Shown piece after piece: positions 1 to 8,178 of a DNA stretch of 64,000 nt. The stretch comes from Mucilaginibacter gracilis. GTDB taxonomy: Bacteria; Bacteroidota; Bacteroidia; Sphingobacteriales; Sphingobacteriaceae. Positions within the stretch are counted from its first letter, which is position 1, and each line of letters begins with the position of its first letter. The notes below the pieces were generated by a model. It was not told the origin of the DNA. It searched no databases and saw nothing but the letters and a program-made list of their open reading frames with translations. The position numbers and the translations under genes are program-made. Location: NCBI RefSeq assembly GCF_003633615.1, contig NZ_RBKU01000001.1:6262001-6326000 (forward strand), in the 5' to 3' direction.

Positions 1-1181
1 TTACCTAAACATACTATGGAGTGTACCTTTTGTTTAACCAACTCTTTAAGCATGTTGTAGTCGTTACCCTTATCAACACCTCCCAAAATAAGCACTACGT
101 TATTGCCCATGCTTTCGAGTGCGTACCAGGTTGAGTTTACGTTGGTAGCCTTAGAATCGTTAATGAAAGCGATACCTGATATTTTGGCAACAAACTCTAA
201 ACGGTGATCGATGTTTTGAAAATCGGTCATGCTTTCGCGGATGGTTTGGTTGCGGATTTCAAGAACGCGGGCCGTAATACCGGAAGCCATTGAGTTGTAG
301 ATGTTGTGCTTACCCTGTAGGGCCAGTTGGTTAATTGACATTTTAAAATGTTCTAATATTGGGTTTATAATAATATTTTGGTCGTCGAGATATGCTCCCC
401 GCTCCACCATATGTTGTATTGAAAATGGTAATAATTGTGCCTTAAAGCTGCGTTGAGCCATGCCTTTAATAGTTTCGGCATCATCATCGCAGTAAATAAA
501 ATAATCGGCTGCGGTTTGATTTTGAGCTATCCTAAATTTTGATGCGGCATAGTTTTCCATCTTGTAATCATACCTGTCCAAATGGTCGGGTGTAATGTTA
601 AGCAGTACAGCTATGTGTGCTTTAAAATTGTACATGTTATCCAGCATAAAGCTGCTAATCTCGAGCACGTAATAATCAAAATTTTGTGTAGCCACCTGGT
701 AAGCAAAGCTTTTGCCAATGTTACCTGCCAAACCTACATTTAACCCTGCCTTTTTTAATATATGGTAGGTTAAGCTTGCTGTAGTAGTTTTACCGTTAGA
801 GCCCGTAACGCATATCATTTTTGCATGAGTATACATACCGGCAAATTCAATTTCGGATATAAGCGCAATGCCCTTTTCCTTAATTTTTTTAATAATAGGT
901 GCCTTATCCGGAATGCCCGGGCTTCTAATTATTTCGGTAGCAGCAAGTATCTCGGCTTCGGTGTGCTGCTGCTCTTCAAAGCGGATACCCCAGCCGGTTA
1001 GCTGTGCTTTATACTTATCGGCAATGGTGCCAAAATCAGAAACAAAAACATCATAACCCTGCTGCTGCGCAAGGTATGCTGCCCCGGCACCGCTTTCGCC
1101 GGCACCCAAAACAACAAGGCGAGCCCCCTCCGCCCCCTGAAGGGGGAACTTTTGATTGGGTATGTTGTTTTGCGCTTCCAT
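1..1181 (-). CDS. murD: UDP-N-acetylmuramoylalanine--D-glutamate ligase, partial (C-terminus beyond window)
   Basis: Cytoplasmic Mur ligase that adds D-Glu to UDP-MurNAc-L-Ala. The minus strand reads an N-terminal Rossmann segment (RLVVLGAGESG), the ATP-binding loop VTGSNGKTTT near residue 125, ITPDHLDR, NDSKATN and GGVDKG, all typical of MurD. The frame is still open at position 1, so about the last 60 residues lie outside. I chose the ATG at 1179-1181, which has AGAGGAAC just upstream; there is no ATG between it and the conserved core. The first 20 or so codons are unusual because they run through a GC-rich palindromic repeat (1123-1150), giving an extension before the normal MurD start. 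It is last of the visible dcw genes, 111 bp after mraY. Confidence 0.95.
   Translation of the reverse strand, partial: MEAQNNIPNQKFPLQGAEGARLVVLGAGESGAGAAYLAQQQGYDVFVSDFGTIADKYKAQLTGWGIRFEEQQHTEAEILAATEIIRSPGIPDKAPIIKKIKEKGIALISEIEFAGMYTHAKMICVTGSNGKTTTASLTYHILKKAGLNVGLAGNIGKSFAYQVATQNFDYYVLEISSFMLDNMYNFKAHIAVLLNITPDHLDRYDYKMENYAASKFRIAQNQTAADYFIYCDDDAETIKGMAQRSFKAQLLPFSIQHMVERGAYLDDQNIIINPILEHFKMSINQLALQGKHNIYNSMASGITARVLEIRNQTIRESMTDFQNIDHRLEFVAKISGIAFINDSKATNVNSTWYALESMGNNVVLILGGVDKGNDYNMLKELVKQKVHSIVCLG
1123..1150. repeat. GC-rich palindromic repeat inside the 5' end of murD
   Basis: Two C5/G5 blocks around TGAAG (core CCCCCTGAAGGGGG) plus an outer GCCCCCTCC. It is the inverted relative of the copy at 1265-1291, sharing a 17-nt exact core, and lies within murD codons about 11-20. 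Such C5/G5 elements are, as far as I recall, common dispersed repeats in Sphingobacteriaceae; here one copy is translated. Confidence 0.75.
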
Positions 1182-1193
1182 TTTAGTTCCTCT

Positions 1194-1219
1194 AAATCTC
1201 GCCCGGCGGGAGAGATTTT
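1194..1219. repeat. Imperfect hairpin between mraY and murD
   Basis: Arms AAATCTCGCCCG and CGGGAGAGATTT pair with a single mismatch around a one-base centre. It sits just upstream of the murD start codon on the minus-strand transcript, within the 111-bp mraY-murD gap, so it could form in mRNA and affect murD translation or mRNA processing. That role is inference. Confidence 0.5.
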
Positions 1220-1264
1220 TGATTTGTTTATTTTGTTAGTTATCTCTTTTATATTAAATCGTCC

Positions 1265-1291
1265 GTTCCCCCTTCAGGGGGTTAGGGGGCC
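1265..1291. repeat. GC-rich palindromic repeat after mraY stop
   Basis: GTTCCCCCTTCAGGGGG followed by TTAGGGGGC, directly after the mraY stop codon. It is the inverted partner of the element at 1123-1150. Together with the hairpin at 1194-1219 it makes the mraY-murD junction the only repeat-filled gap in an otherwise overlapping or tightly packed operon. Confidence 0.75.
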
Positions 1292-1292
1292 T

Positions 1293-2534
1293 TTATCTCA
1301 ATTTCAATGTTAAAACGGTTATTACCGCCAGTGCAATACCAATGATCCAGAAGCGGGTTACAATTTTCGCTTCGTGGAAACCCTTTTTCTGGAAGTGGTG
1401 GTGCAGAGGCGCCATCAGGAATACCCTGCGACCTTCACCAGTTCGTTTTTTGGTGAACTTGAACCAGCCAACCTGTATCATTACCGAAAAATTTTCAATA
1501 ATGAACACTCCACATAATAAAGGCAACATCAGCTCCTTACGGATCATGATAGCAAAAACAGCTATAATACCACCTATTGCCAAACTACCCGTATCGCCCA
1601 TAAAAACCTGCGCCGGATATGAGTTGTACCAAAGGAAACCCACACACGCACCTACAAAGGCACCTGCAAAAATTACCAGCTCGCCCGAATTAGGGATGTA
1701 CATGATATTGAGGTAATCGGCAATAACGGTATTCCCGGATACATAGGCCAGTATAGCCAGGGTTACCCCAATAATTGCCGAAGTGCCCGTTGCTAACCCA
1801 TCAATACCATCGGTTATGTTGGCACCGTTGGAGATGAACACAATGATGATTATCATCACCAGCATAAATACCAGGAATGTATAATGGTCGTAATTAGGTC
1901 CAAATATTTTAAGCCCTTTACTGTAATCAAACTCATTGTTTTTCCAAAATGGCATGGTTGATTTTGTGGACTTAATATTTTGGGTATAAACAGCTTTGTT
2001 ATTACGCATGTGGAATTCAACCGGCACATCATATTTTACAGGAAGCTTTACTTCCTGGCGAATGATGATGTTGGAATTGAAATACATTGTCCACCCAACA
2101 ATTAGTGCTAAACCTACCTGGCCAACTATTTTAAATTTACCAGCAAGGCCTTCTTTATTTTTTTTGAATACCTTAATATAATCGTCAAGGAAACCAATGG
2201 CGCCCAACCACACGGTGCTAACGAGCATCAATATGATATACACATTTTCGAGCTTGGCAAATAGCAGCGTTGGCACCAATATGCCTAACAGAATGATTAT
2301 ACCACCCATAGTTGGTGTACCTTGTTTTTGCATTTGCCCTTCCAGGCCCAGGTTACGCACAGTTTCGCCAACTTGCTTATAGCGCAAGTAATCAATTAAC
2401 CTGCGGCCATATACCGTAGTAATTATCAACGAAGTGATAACCGCCATAGCCATACGGAAGGTGATATACTGGAACACACCGATGCCGGGAATGCTAAAGT
2501 TGTGATCTAAATAATTAAACAAATAGTAAAGCAT
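1293..2534 (-). CDS. mraY: Phospho-N-acetylmuramoyl-pentapeptide transferase
   Basis: Integral membrane enzyme that transfers phospho-MurNAc-pentapeptide to undecaprenyl phosphate, making lipid I. The 413-residue product has about ten hydrophobic segments. Family motifs are visible: FLDDYIK (the catalytic Asp pair), NITDGIDGLATG, FMGDTGSLAIGG and the histidine cluster APLHHHFQKKG. An insertion of about 60 polar residues after the fourth membrane segment is, from memory, usual in Bacteroidota MraY. It starts 3 bp after the murE stop, which indicates co-transcription. Confidence 0.97.
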   Translation of the reverse strand: MLYYLFNYLDHNFSIPGIGVFQYITFRMAMAVITSLIITTVYGRRLIDYLRYKQVGETVRNLGLEGQMQKQGTPTMGGIIILLGILVPTLLFAKLENVYIILMLVSTVWLGAIGFLDDYIKVFKKNKEGLAGKFKIVGQVGLALIVGWTMYFNSNIIIRQEVKLPVKYDVPVEFHMRNNKAVYTQNIKSTKSTMPFWKNNEFDYSKGLKIFGPNYDHYTFLVFMLVMIIIIVFISNGANITDGIDGLATGTSAIIGVTLAILAYVSGNTVIADYLNIMYIPNSGELVIFAGAFVGACVGFLWYNSYPAQVFMGDTGSLAIGGIIAVFAIMIRKELMLPLLCGVFIIENFSVMIQVGWFKFTKKRTGEGRRVFLMAPLHHHFQKKGFHEAKIVTRFWIIGIALAVITVLTLKLR

Positions 2535-2537
2535 TGG

Positions 2538-4001
2538 CTATTGTGCTAATTGGTTAAAGTTGTTCAACAATTCTTCCTTATCATCAAAGTGGCTACGTAC
2601 CCCTTTTATTTCCTGATACTTTTCGTGACCTTTTCCGGCTACCAAAACAATATCGCCCGCGGATGCTAAATGGCACGCCGTTTTAATGGCTTCGTGGCGG
2701 TTAGTGATGCTAATGGTTTTCTTTTTATCATCGGCACTAAGCCCGGCTTCCATATCTTTAATAATTTGCTCGGGATCTTCGCTCCGCGGATTGTCTGACG
2801 TGAGGATAACTTTATCGCTCCACTGGCAGGCTACCTTAGCCATAATTGGGCGTTTGGTTTTATCCCTGTCGCCGCCGCAGCCTATTATGGTTATCACTTT
2901 ACTGGTACCTTTGCGTATATCGTGAATGGTGCTCAAAACATTTTGCACAGCATCGGGCGTGTGGGCATAATCAACAATACCAATTACTTTATTTGGCGAT
3001 ATGGTGTAATCAAACCTGCCTTCGGCTCCATGCAGCTTACTTAACGAAGTAAGCACCTTTGTTTTATCCTGCCCCAATAAAACGGCGGCTCCGTATACAG
3101 CAAGCAGGTTGTAGGCATTAAAGCTACCCACCATTTTAAACCAAACTTCTTCACCGTCAATCTGCAAAAGCAAACCCCCAAACTGGTTTTCCAATATTTT
3201 GGCTTTAAAATCGGCAAGGCTTCTCAGGGCGTAGCTTTTTTTAGTGGCTTTGGTGTTTTGCAGCATCACGTTGCCATTTTTATCGTCAATATTGGTTAAG
3301 GCAAATGCGCTTTTTGGCAGGGTATCAAAAAAAGCTTTTTTTGCTTTAAGGTAATTATCAAACGTTTTATGGTAGTCGAGATGATCGTGGGTGAGGTTAG
3401 TAAATATTGCACCCGCGAAAACCAAACCCTCAATACGGTGCTGTGCTACGGCGTGCGAACTAACTTCCATAAAGCAATAATCGCAACCCTGGTTAACCAT
3501 ATCGTTAAGCAAACTGTTTAGCTCAACCTGGTTGGGCGTGGTATGCGTGGCCGGGATAACGTTACCGTTGATTTGGTTTTCAACCGTAGAAAGCAAACCG
3601 CATTTATAACCCATATCGCGAAAAAGCTGGTATAAAAGCGTTGCCACAGTTGTTTTACCGTTGGTACCGGTTACCCCTACAAGCTTTAACTTGGTTGAAG
3701 GGTGCGCATAAAAGTTTGCAGCCATTTGCCCAAGTGCCACTGCCGAATTAGCAACCATAATATAAGCTACTTCGCCAGCGGTATGGCCGGGCAGGTCTTC
3801 GCAAATTATGGCTGCTGCGCCGTCTTTAACGGCTTGCTCAATATAATCGTGCCCATCAACCACGGTACCGCGCACGGCTACAAACAACGAACCGGGTACA
3901 ACCTTGCGCGAATCAAACACAATGCCTGTAATTTGCATATCATCGGCACCCTGCAACTCGGTTGCCGGTACACCATTTAATATTTCGCTCAAGTACTTCA
4001 T
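2538..4001 (-). CDS. murE: UDP-N-acetylmuramoyl-L-alanyl-D-glutamate--2,6-diaminopimelate ligase
   Basis: Cytoplasmic Mur ligase adding the third stem-peptide residue. The 487-residue length is normal. The ATP-binding loop GVTGTNGKTT lies near residue 110, followed by NLTHDHLDYH, VDYAHTPDA and the C-terminal DNPRSEDP. The DNPR motif marks meso-diaminopimelate specificity, in line with a Gram-negative wall. The start codon overlaps the ftsI stop by 4 bp, so translation is probably coupled. Confidence 0.97.
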   Translation of the reverse strand: MKYLSEILNGVPATELQGADDMQITGIVFDSRKVVPGSLFVAVRGTVVDGHDYIEQAVKDGAAAIICEDLPGHTAGEVAYIMVANSAVALGQMAANFYAHPSTKLKLVGVTGTNGKTTVATLLYQLFRDMGYKCGLLSTVENQINGNVIPATHTTPNQVELNSLLNDMVNQGCDYCFMEVSSHAVAQHRIEGLVFAGAIFTNLTHDHLDYHKTFDNYLKAKKAFFDTLPKSAFALTNIDDKNGNVMLQNTKATKKSYALRSLADFKAKILENQFGGLLLQIDGEEVWFKMVGSFNAYNLLAVYGAAVLLGQDKTKVLTSLSKLHGAEGRFDYTISPNKVIGIVDYAHTPDAVQNVLSTIHDIRKGTSKVITIIGCGGDRDKTKRPIMAKVACQWSDKVILTSDNPRSEDPEQIIKDMEAGLSADDKKKTISITNRHEAIKTACHLASAGDIVLVAGKGHEKYQEIKGVRSHFDDKEELLNNFNQLAQ

Positions 4002-6094
4002 TCCAGTTCGATTTGAATTTTTGATCCTTTAGGAATAATGCTGCCACCCGTTACCGACTGCCTGGCTACTACGCCGCTACCTCGTACATTAACTTTATAA
4101 CCCGCATTGCCCAGTGTGTACAAAGCATCGCTTAAACCCATGCCGGTTACACTTGGCACCAGGCCTTTTCTATATCTTACATCATCGGCAACTACGCCGT
4201 TGCTGGTATCGGTTACAGGGTTGTTTGATGCATAAAGGGGCTTGATGCCCAATTTGCTGTAAACCTGTTGAATGGCCTTCCGATCGCCGGTTTTAATTTT
4301 TGCAGGCCTGGTGTTACCCACGTAGCGCATTGGCGTGCTTTGGTTCATATCCAAATCGCTGGAGTAAACCTTATCGGCAATTTCGCGGAAGGGCGGGCCT
4401 GCAACCTTGGCGGCATAATATCCCCCTTTAGGATCATTAATAACCACAATGAGCGAATACTTAGGATGATCTGCCGGGAAGTACCCGCAAAACGAAGCCT
4501 GGTATTGCTTTTTTGCCTTGTAACCTTTGTTGGCATCGGCCACCTGCGCGGTGCCGGTTTTACCTGCAATTTTGTATAGCGGGTTATTAATTATGGACTT
4601 CCCGGTTCCTTCGGATACCACGCCTTCGAGCAATTCCTGCATAATCTTCAATGTCCTGTCCGAACATATTTTAGGGTTGATAACGTGCGTTTGAAAACGC
4701 TCTATGGTATTGCCCATCCTTTTAATCTCGCGTACAAAAACCGGCGATATGTATTTACCATTATTGGCTACAGCATTGTAAAACGACAGCATTTTTAAAG
4801 GCGTAAGCTGCATTTCGTAACCGTAGGCCATTTGCGGCAAGGTCATTTTTTTGTTCCAACTGGTATTCTTCGGGTTTTTAATTACGGGGCGCGCTTCGCC
4901 GGGTATTTGTAAGCCCATTTTTTCGTTCAGGTGCCAATCGTACAAATGATCAGTAAATTGCGACTGGTCGTTATGATAAGCGTTGTTAACCAGATAGGCA
5001 ATTGCCGAGTTTGACGATTCTTCGAAAGCGCGTTTAACCGATACAACGCCAATGCTACCGTGCGAATCTTTAATTAAATGGCCTGGTATTTGGTATGTAC
5101 CCGTGTTTACACGCGTGCTTGTATCAACCTTATGGTCTTCTATCAAAGCCATGTACGATGCCAGCTTAAAAGTTGAACCGGGATCCTGATTACCTGCAAT
5201 GGCGTAGTTAAATTTTTCTTTATAAACGCGCGGCGCTACCTTGGTATAGTTGGCAACGGCACGCACCTCTCCGGTTTGTACTTCCATTAATATCACTACA
5301 CCGTGGTCGGCATCGCTTTTTATCAATTGCTTTTCGAGCGCCTTTTGGGCTACGTCCTGAAAGTTAACATCAATGGTTGATATAATATCCGCGCCCTCTT
5401 TGGGTTCAACTTCTTCGTCGTTACCATTGTTAACAGGTATCCAAATACCGCCTGCAACATGCTGCATTAAGCGTTGCCCGCTTTCGCCGTTAATGTAGTT
5501 GGCATAAGCACCTTCTAAACCAACCACATTGCTAACATTCTCGTTAGTATACCCTATGGTACGGGCCGCTAACGATTTAAAAGGCAAAATGCGCTTGTTT
5601 TTTTGCACAACAATTAGCCCGCCTTTGTATTTACCCATATTAAAAATAGGAAACTTACGTACCTGCTTTAATTGCTGATAGGTTACATTACGACGAATAA
5701 GCTCGTACCGCGAACTATCTTTACGGGCATCTTTAAAGAGCCGTGAATATTCGCTTGCAGATTTATCCCCAAAAAATTGCGACATTTTGAGTGCCAGCGA
5801 ATCAATTTTTTCTAAAAACGTATCGTCGTCGGCAATGCCGCCGGCCAGCAAATCCATGTGCAACTCATACTCGGGTATAGATGTGGCCAGCAAACTCCCG
5901 TCGGACGAGAAGATGTTGCCACGTGCCGCCTCAACCTTAACATAACGGGTTGAAAGGCTATCAGCCATAGCGCACCATTTTTTACCCTGCACAAATTGCA
6001 CACGGCATAACTGCACGGCTACCGCCAATGCAAATACCATGATTAACCCGAAAGCCAGGTAAACCCGAAGCAGAATGTTAGTCCTGATACTCAT
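3998..6094 (-). CDS. ftsI: Penicillin-binding protein 3-type transpeptidase with PASTA domain
   Basis: Class B PBP, the septal transpeptidase of the divisome. The 698-residue protein has one N-terminal membrane anchor (about residues 9-28), a dimerisation domain and a transpeptidase domain with the three active-site motifs: STFK (in GSTFKLASY), SSNSAIAY and KTGTAQ. The last 57 or so residues form one PASTA domain (VPSVTGMGLSDALYTLGNAG). It overlaps the ftsL-like gene by 4 bp and murE by 4 bp. Confidence 0.95.
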   Translation of the reverse strand: MSIRTNILLRVYLAFGLIMVFALAVAVQLCRVQFVQGKKWCAMADSLSTRYVKVEAARGNIFSSDGSLLATSIPEYELHMDLLAGGIADDDTFLEKIDSLALKMSQFFGDKSASEYSRLFKDARKDSSRYELIRRNVTYQQLKQVRKFPIFNMGKYKGGLIVVQKNKRILPFKSLAARTIGYTNENVSNVVGLEGAYANYINGESGQRLMQHVAGGIWIPVNNGNDEEVEPKEGADIISTIDVNFQDVAQKALEKQLIKSDADHGVVILMEVQTGEVRAVANYTKVAPRVYKEKFNYAIAGNQDPGSTFKLASYMALIEDHKVDTSTRVNTGTYQIPGHLIKDSHGSIGVVSVKRAFEESSNSAIAYLVNNAYHNDQSQFTDHLYDWHLNEKMGLQIPGEARPVIKNPKNTSWNKKMTLPQMAYGYEMQLTPLKMLSFYNAVANNGKYISPVFVREIKRMGNTIERFQTHVINPKICSDRTLKIMQELLEGVVSEGTGKSIINNPLYKIAGKTGTAQVADANKGYKAKKQYQASFCGYFPADHPKYSLIVVINDPKGGYYAAKVAGPPFREIADKVYSSDLDMNQSTPMRYVGNTRPAKIKTGDRKAIQQVYSKLGIKPLYASNNPVTDTSNGVVADDVRYRKGLVPSVTGMGLSDALYTLGNAGYKVNVRGSGVVARQSVTGGSIIPKGSKIQIELE

Positions 6095-6492
6095 TTGCTA
6101 TCTTCGTTAATGGTTAATTTTTGCGGCGGCTCAACAAGTATTTTAATACCCAGGGTATCTGCCCGTTTTGCAACCTCGGTTAGCGTACTTTTATAAGCCA
6201 ATTCGGCTTTGGTTGATTTATAGTCCCAGTTTAATTCTTTTACTTCTTTAGATAGCTTATCAATTTGGCGCATGCTTTTTTCGGATAGGTGCCTGTTGGC
6301 GATATAAACCATCCCTAAAAAAGCAATAAACAGAATAAAAGGGAGTGCCCTTGTAGCCGATTCTGTCGACACAAAGCCTTTGCTGAAAAACTGAGTAAAA
6401 AAGTTTTCGGTGAACTCCTTTGGGGCCTTCTCCTCAACTATCAACTCCTTTTCATCCTCTTCCTCAATTTCTGCCCGTAAACGATTGCTCAT
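6091..6492 (-). CDS. ftsL: FtsL-like cell division protein
   Basis: The 133-residue protein sits between rsmH and ftsI, the usual place of FtsL. It has an acidic cytoplasmic N-terminus (about residues 1-45), one membrane span (ALPFILFIAFLGMVYIANR) and a periplasmic stretch of heptad-like sequence (SKEVKELNWDYKSTKAEL) suited to a coiled coil with FtsB/FtsQ-type partners. FtsL sequences diverge strongly, so the call rests mostly on topology, size and position. Confidence 0.85.
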   Translation of the reverse strand: MSNRLRAEIEEEDEKELIVEEKAPKEFTENFFTQFFSKGFVSTESATRALPFILFIAFLGMVYIANRHLSEKSMRQIDKLSKEVKELNWDYKSTKAELAYKSTLTEVAKRADTLGIKILVEPPQKLTINEDSK

Positions 6493-7391
6493 CTTTTTAC
6501 TGCTATTCGTAATTTTGCACTGCGTGCCCTGTTATTTAACTTAATTTCTTCGTCTGTTGCAGTTATGGCTTTGCGCGATACTGCTTCAAAAGGCCTGTCG
6601 TCGTTACCATAAATATCTTTTTCCAGTTCGCCGCTAAACTTACCTTTGGCTATAAAGCTTTTTACCAGCCTGTCTTCCAACGAGTGGTAAGACATAACCA
6701 CCAAACGCCCACCCGGCGCAAGCACATCAACAGATTGCTTTAAAAACTCCTGCAGGGCCTCAAGCTCCTGGTTAACCTCAATACGCAGGGCCTGAAAAAC
6801 CTGCGCCAAATATTTGTTTTCTTTACCACGCGGAATAAGCGGCGCTATTGCACTTTTTAAATCGGCAATAGTATTAATCTGTATATTTAGCCTCGCCGTT
6901 ACTACGGTGCGGGCTAGTGTTTTAGCATTCTGTATTTCGCCATACATGCCAAAAATGCGGTGCAAATCGGCTTCGTTGTATGTATTTATTACATCCTTTG
7001 CGGTTTGCTGCCCACCCTGATCCATGCGCATATCCAAATCGGCATCAAAACGGGTAGAAAAACCGCGCTCGGCCTTATCAAACTGATGCGATGAAACCCC
7101 CAGATCGGCCAAAATACCGTCGGCTGGTATTGCACCATGCAAACGGCAAAAGTTTTTGAGGTACTTAAAGTTTTGATCTATAAACTCAAAGCGCTCATCA
7201 TCAATAGCATTAGCCTGTGCATCAACATCCTGATCAAAGGCTACCAGCTTGCCGCCCTCGCCCAATTGCTGCAATATTGCCCGCGAATGCCCGCCGCCAC
7301 CAAAAGTTACATCTACATAAGTGCCGTTGGGCTGTATATTTAAGCCGGCAATGCACTCTTGCAGCATAACGGGGTTATGGTAGTTACTCAC
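6489..7391 (-). CDS. rsmH: 16S rRNA (cytosine(1402)-N(4))-methyltransferase
   Basis: SAM-dependent methyltransferase that modifies C1402 of 16S rRNA. Visible motifs are YVDVTFGGGGHSRAIL (SAM binding), LADLGVSSHQFD and MSYHSLEDRLVKSF. I place the start at the GTG ending at 7391, giving V/M-SNYHNPVMLQECI, which matches the usual N-terminus; a GGGAGGG lies about 7 nt upstream. An upstream GTG at 7409 would add six atypical residues (MRGGLQ). The gene overlaps the end of mraZ by 8 bp and the ftsL-like gene by 4 bp. Confidence 0.95.
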   Translation of the reverse strand: MSNYHNPVMLQECIAGLNIQPNGTYVDVTFGGGGHSRAILQQLGEGGKLVAFDQDVDAQANAIDDERFEFIDQNFKYLKNFCRLHGAIPADGILADLGVSSHQFDKAERGFSTRFDADLDMRMDQGGQQTAKDVINTYNEADLHRIFGMYGEIQNAKTLARTVVTARLNIQINTIADLKSAIAPLIPRGKENKYLAQVFQALRIEVNQELEALQEFLKQSVDVLAPGGRLVVMSYHSLEDRLVKSFIAKGKFSGELEKDIYGNDDRPFEAVSRKAITATDEEIKLNNRARSAKLRIAVKR

Positions 7392-7848
7392 CTGCAGCCC
7401 TCCCCGCACGGCCCATTACCTCTTCGGCCAGGTTTGCAAAGTTTTCGGGTTCGTCGTCCAGTTGCAAATCATAAGCAGCCTTGGCCCAAACCTCTATTTT
7501 ATTAAACTGACACGATAATACCACATCGGTATCAATGCCTGCATATTCAAGCAAATTTTTGGGCAAAAGCACCCGTCCGGCACCATCAAGCGTAAGCTCC
7601 GAAGCGCCGCGGGTAAAATACCGTATAAACTCGCGCGTCTTTTTTTCGTATTGGTTAAGTTTACTCATGTCTTCCACTATAGCATCCCACTCTTTTCGAG
7701 TATATATTGTAAGGTGTTTTTCGAAGCCACGATTGATCACAAGACCCTCTTTCTCAGCTTCTGGAAGCTGTTTTTTGAGGCCAACGGGAATCATCATCCT
7801 CCCTTTGGTATCCAGTTTACAATCAAATTCTCCTAAAAAATGAGACAT
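7384..7848 (-). CDS. mraZ: Transcriptional regulator MraZ
   Basis: First gene of the division and cell wall cluster. The 154-residue protein has two AbrB-like SpoVT halves: GEFDCKLDTKGRMMIPVGLK at the N-terminus and ELTLDGAGRVLLPKNLLEYA in the second half, each with the D-x-K/A-G-R motif. MraZ oligomers bind repeated TGGG boxes upstream of their own operon, and matching boxes with 10-bp period lie at 7891-7920, so autoregulation of the cluster is likely. Confidence 0.96.
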   Translation of the reverse strand: MSHFLGEFDCKLDTKGRMMIPVGLKKQLPEAEKEGLVINRGFEKHLTIYTRKEWDAIVEDMSKLNQYEKKTREFIRYFTRGASELTLDGAGRVLLPKNLLEYAGIDTDVVLSCQFNKIEVWAKAAYDLQLDDEPENFANLAEEVMGRAGRAAGE

Positions 7849-7890
7849 ATATACACTTCTCCAAACTTTATTAAGTAAAAGTAGGTAAAC

Positions 7891-7920
7891 TTTACACTTT
7901 TTCCCACTTTAACCCACTTA
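7891..7920 (-). promoter_or_regulatory. MraZ-type operator: three 10-bp repeats
   Basis: On the minus strand three direct repeats follow each other with exact 10-nt spacing: AAGTGGGTTA, AAGTGGGAAA and AAGTGTAAAG. TGGG boxes at one-turn spacing are the known MraZ recognition pattern; the third box is degenerate (TGTA). They lie 43-72 bp upstream of the mraZ start codon. A further AAGTGGAAA occurs near 7950. The 330-bp gap 7849-8178 holds these boxes and the terminator at 7989-8014; I see nothing else in it. Confidence 0.75.
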
Positions 7921-7988
7921 AAAGTTTTCAACAGCATTATGGTGTAATTTGTTTCCACTTTTGATATAAAAATGAAATTAAGGGCAAT

Positions 7989-8014
7989 AAAAAAACCCGG
8001 CTGTTAACCGGGTT
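7989..8014 (-). terminator. Rho-independent terminator after the CocE/NonD hydrolase gene
   Basis: Stem AACCCGG/CCGGGTT with a 7-nt loop, followed on the minus strand by a run of seven T. It lies about 165 bp downstream of the hydrolase gene ending at 8179 and insulates it from mraZ. Confidence 0.8.
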
Positions 8015-8178
8015 AAAAAATTGAAGTGTTAAACTATGTTTGCTGAGTAAATATTTGCGCTTGTTGCGTAAGCACCTTATCGTCAAAACAATGACCCTAA
8101 ACCCCACTCACCTATTTTGCATGGCCTAATTAAAAAAACACCTTTTATTATCTTCGCTATAAGGCATTTTGTGCGGTT

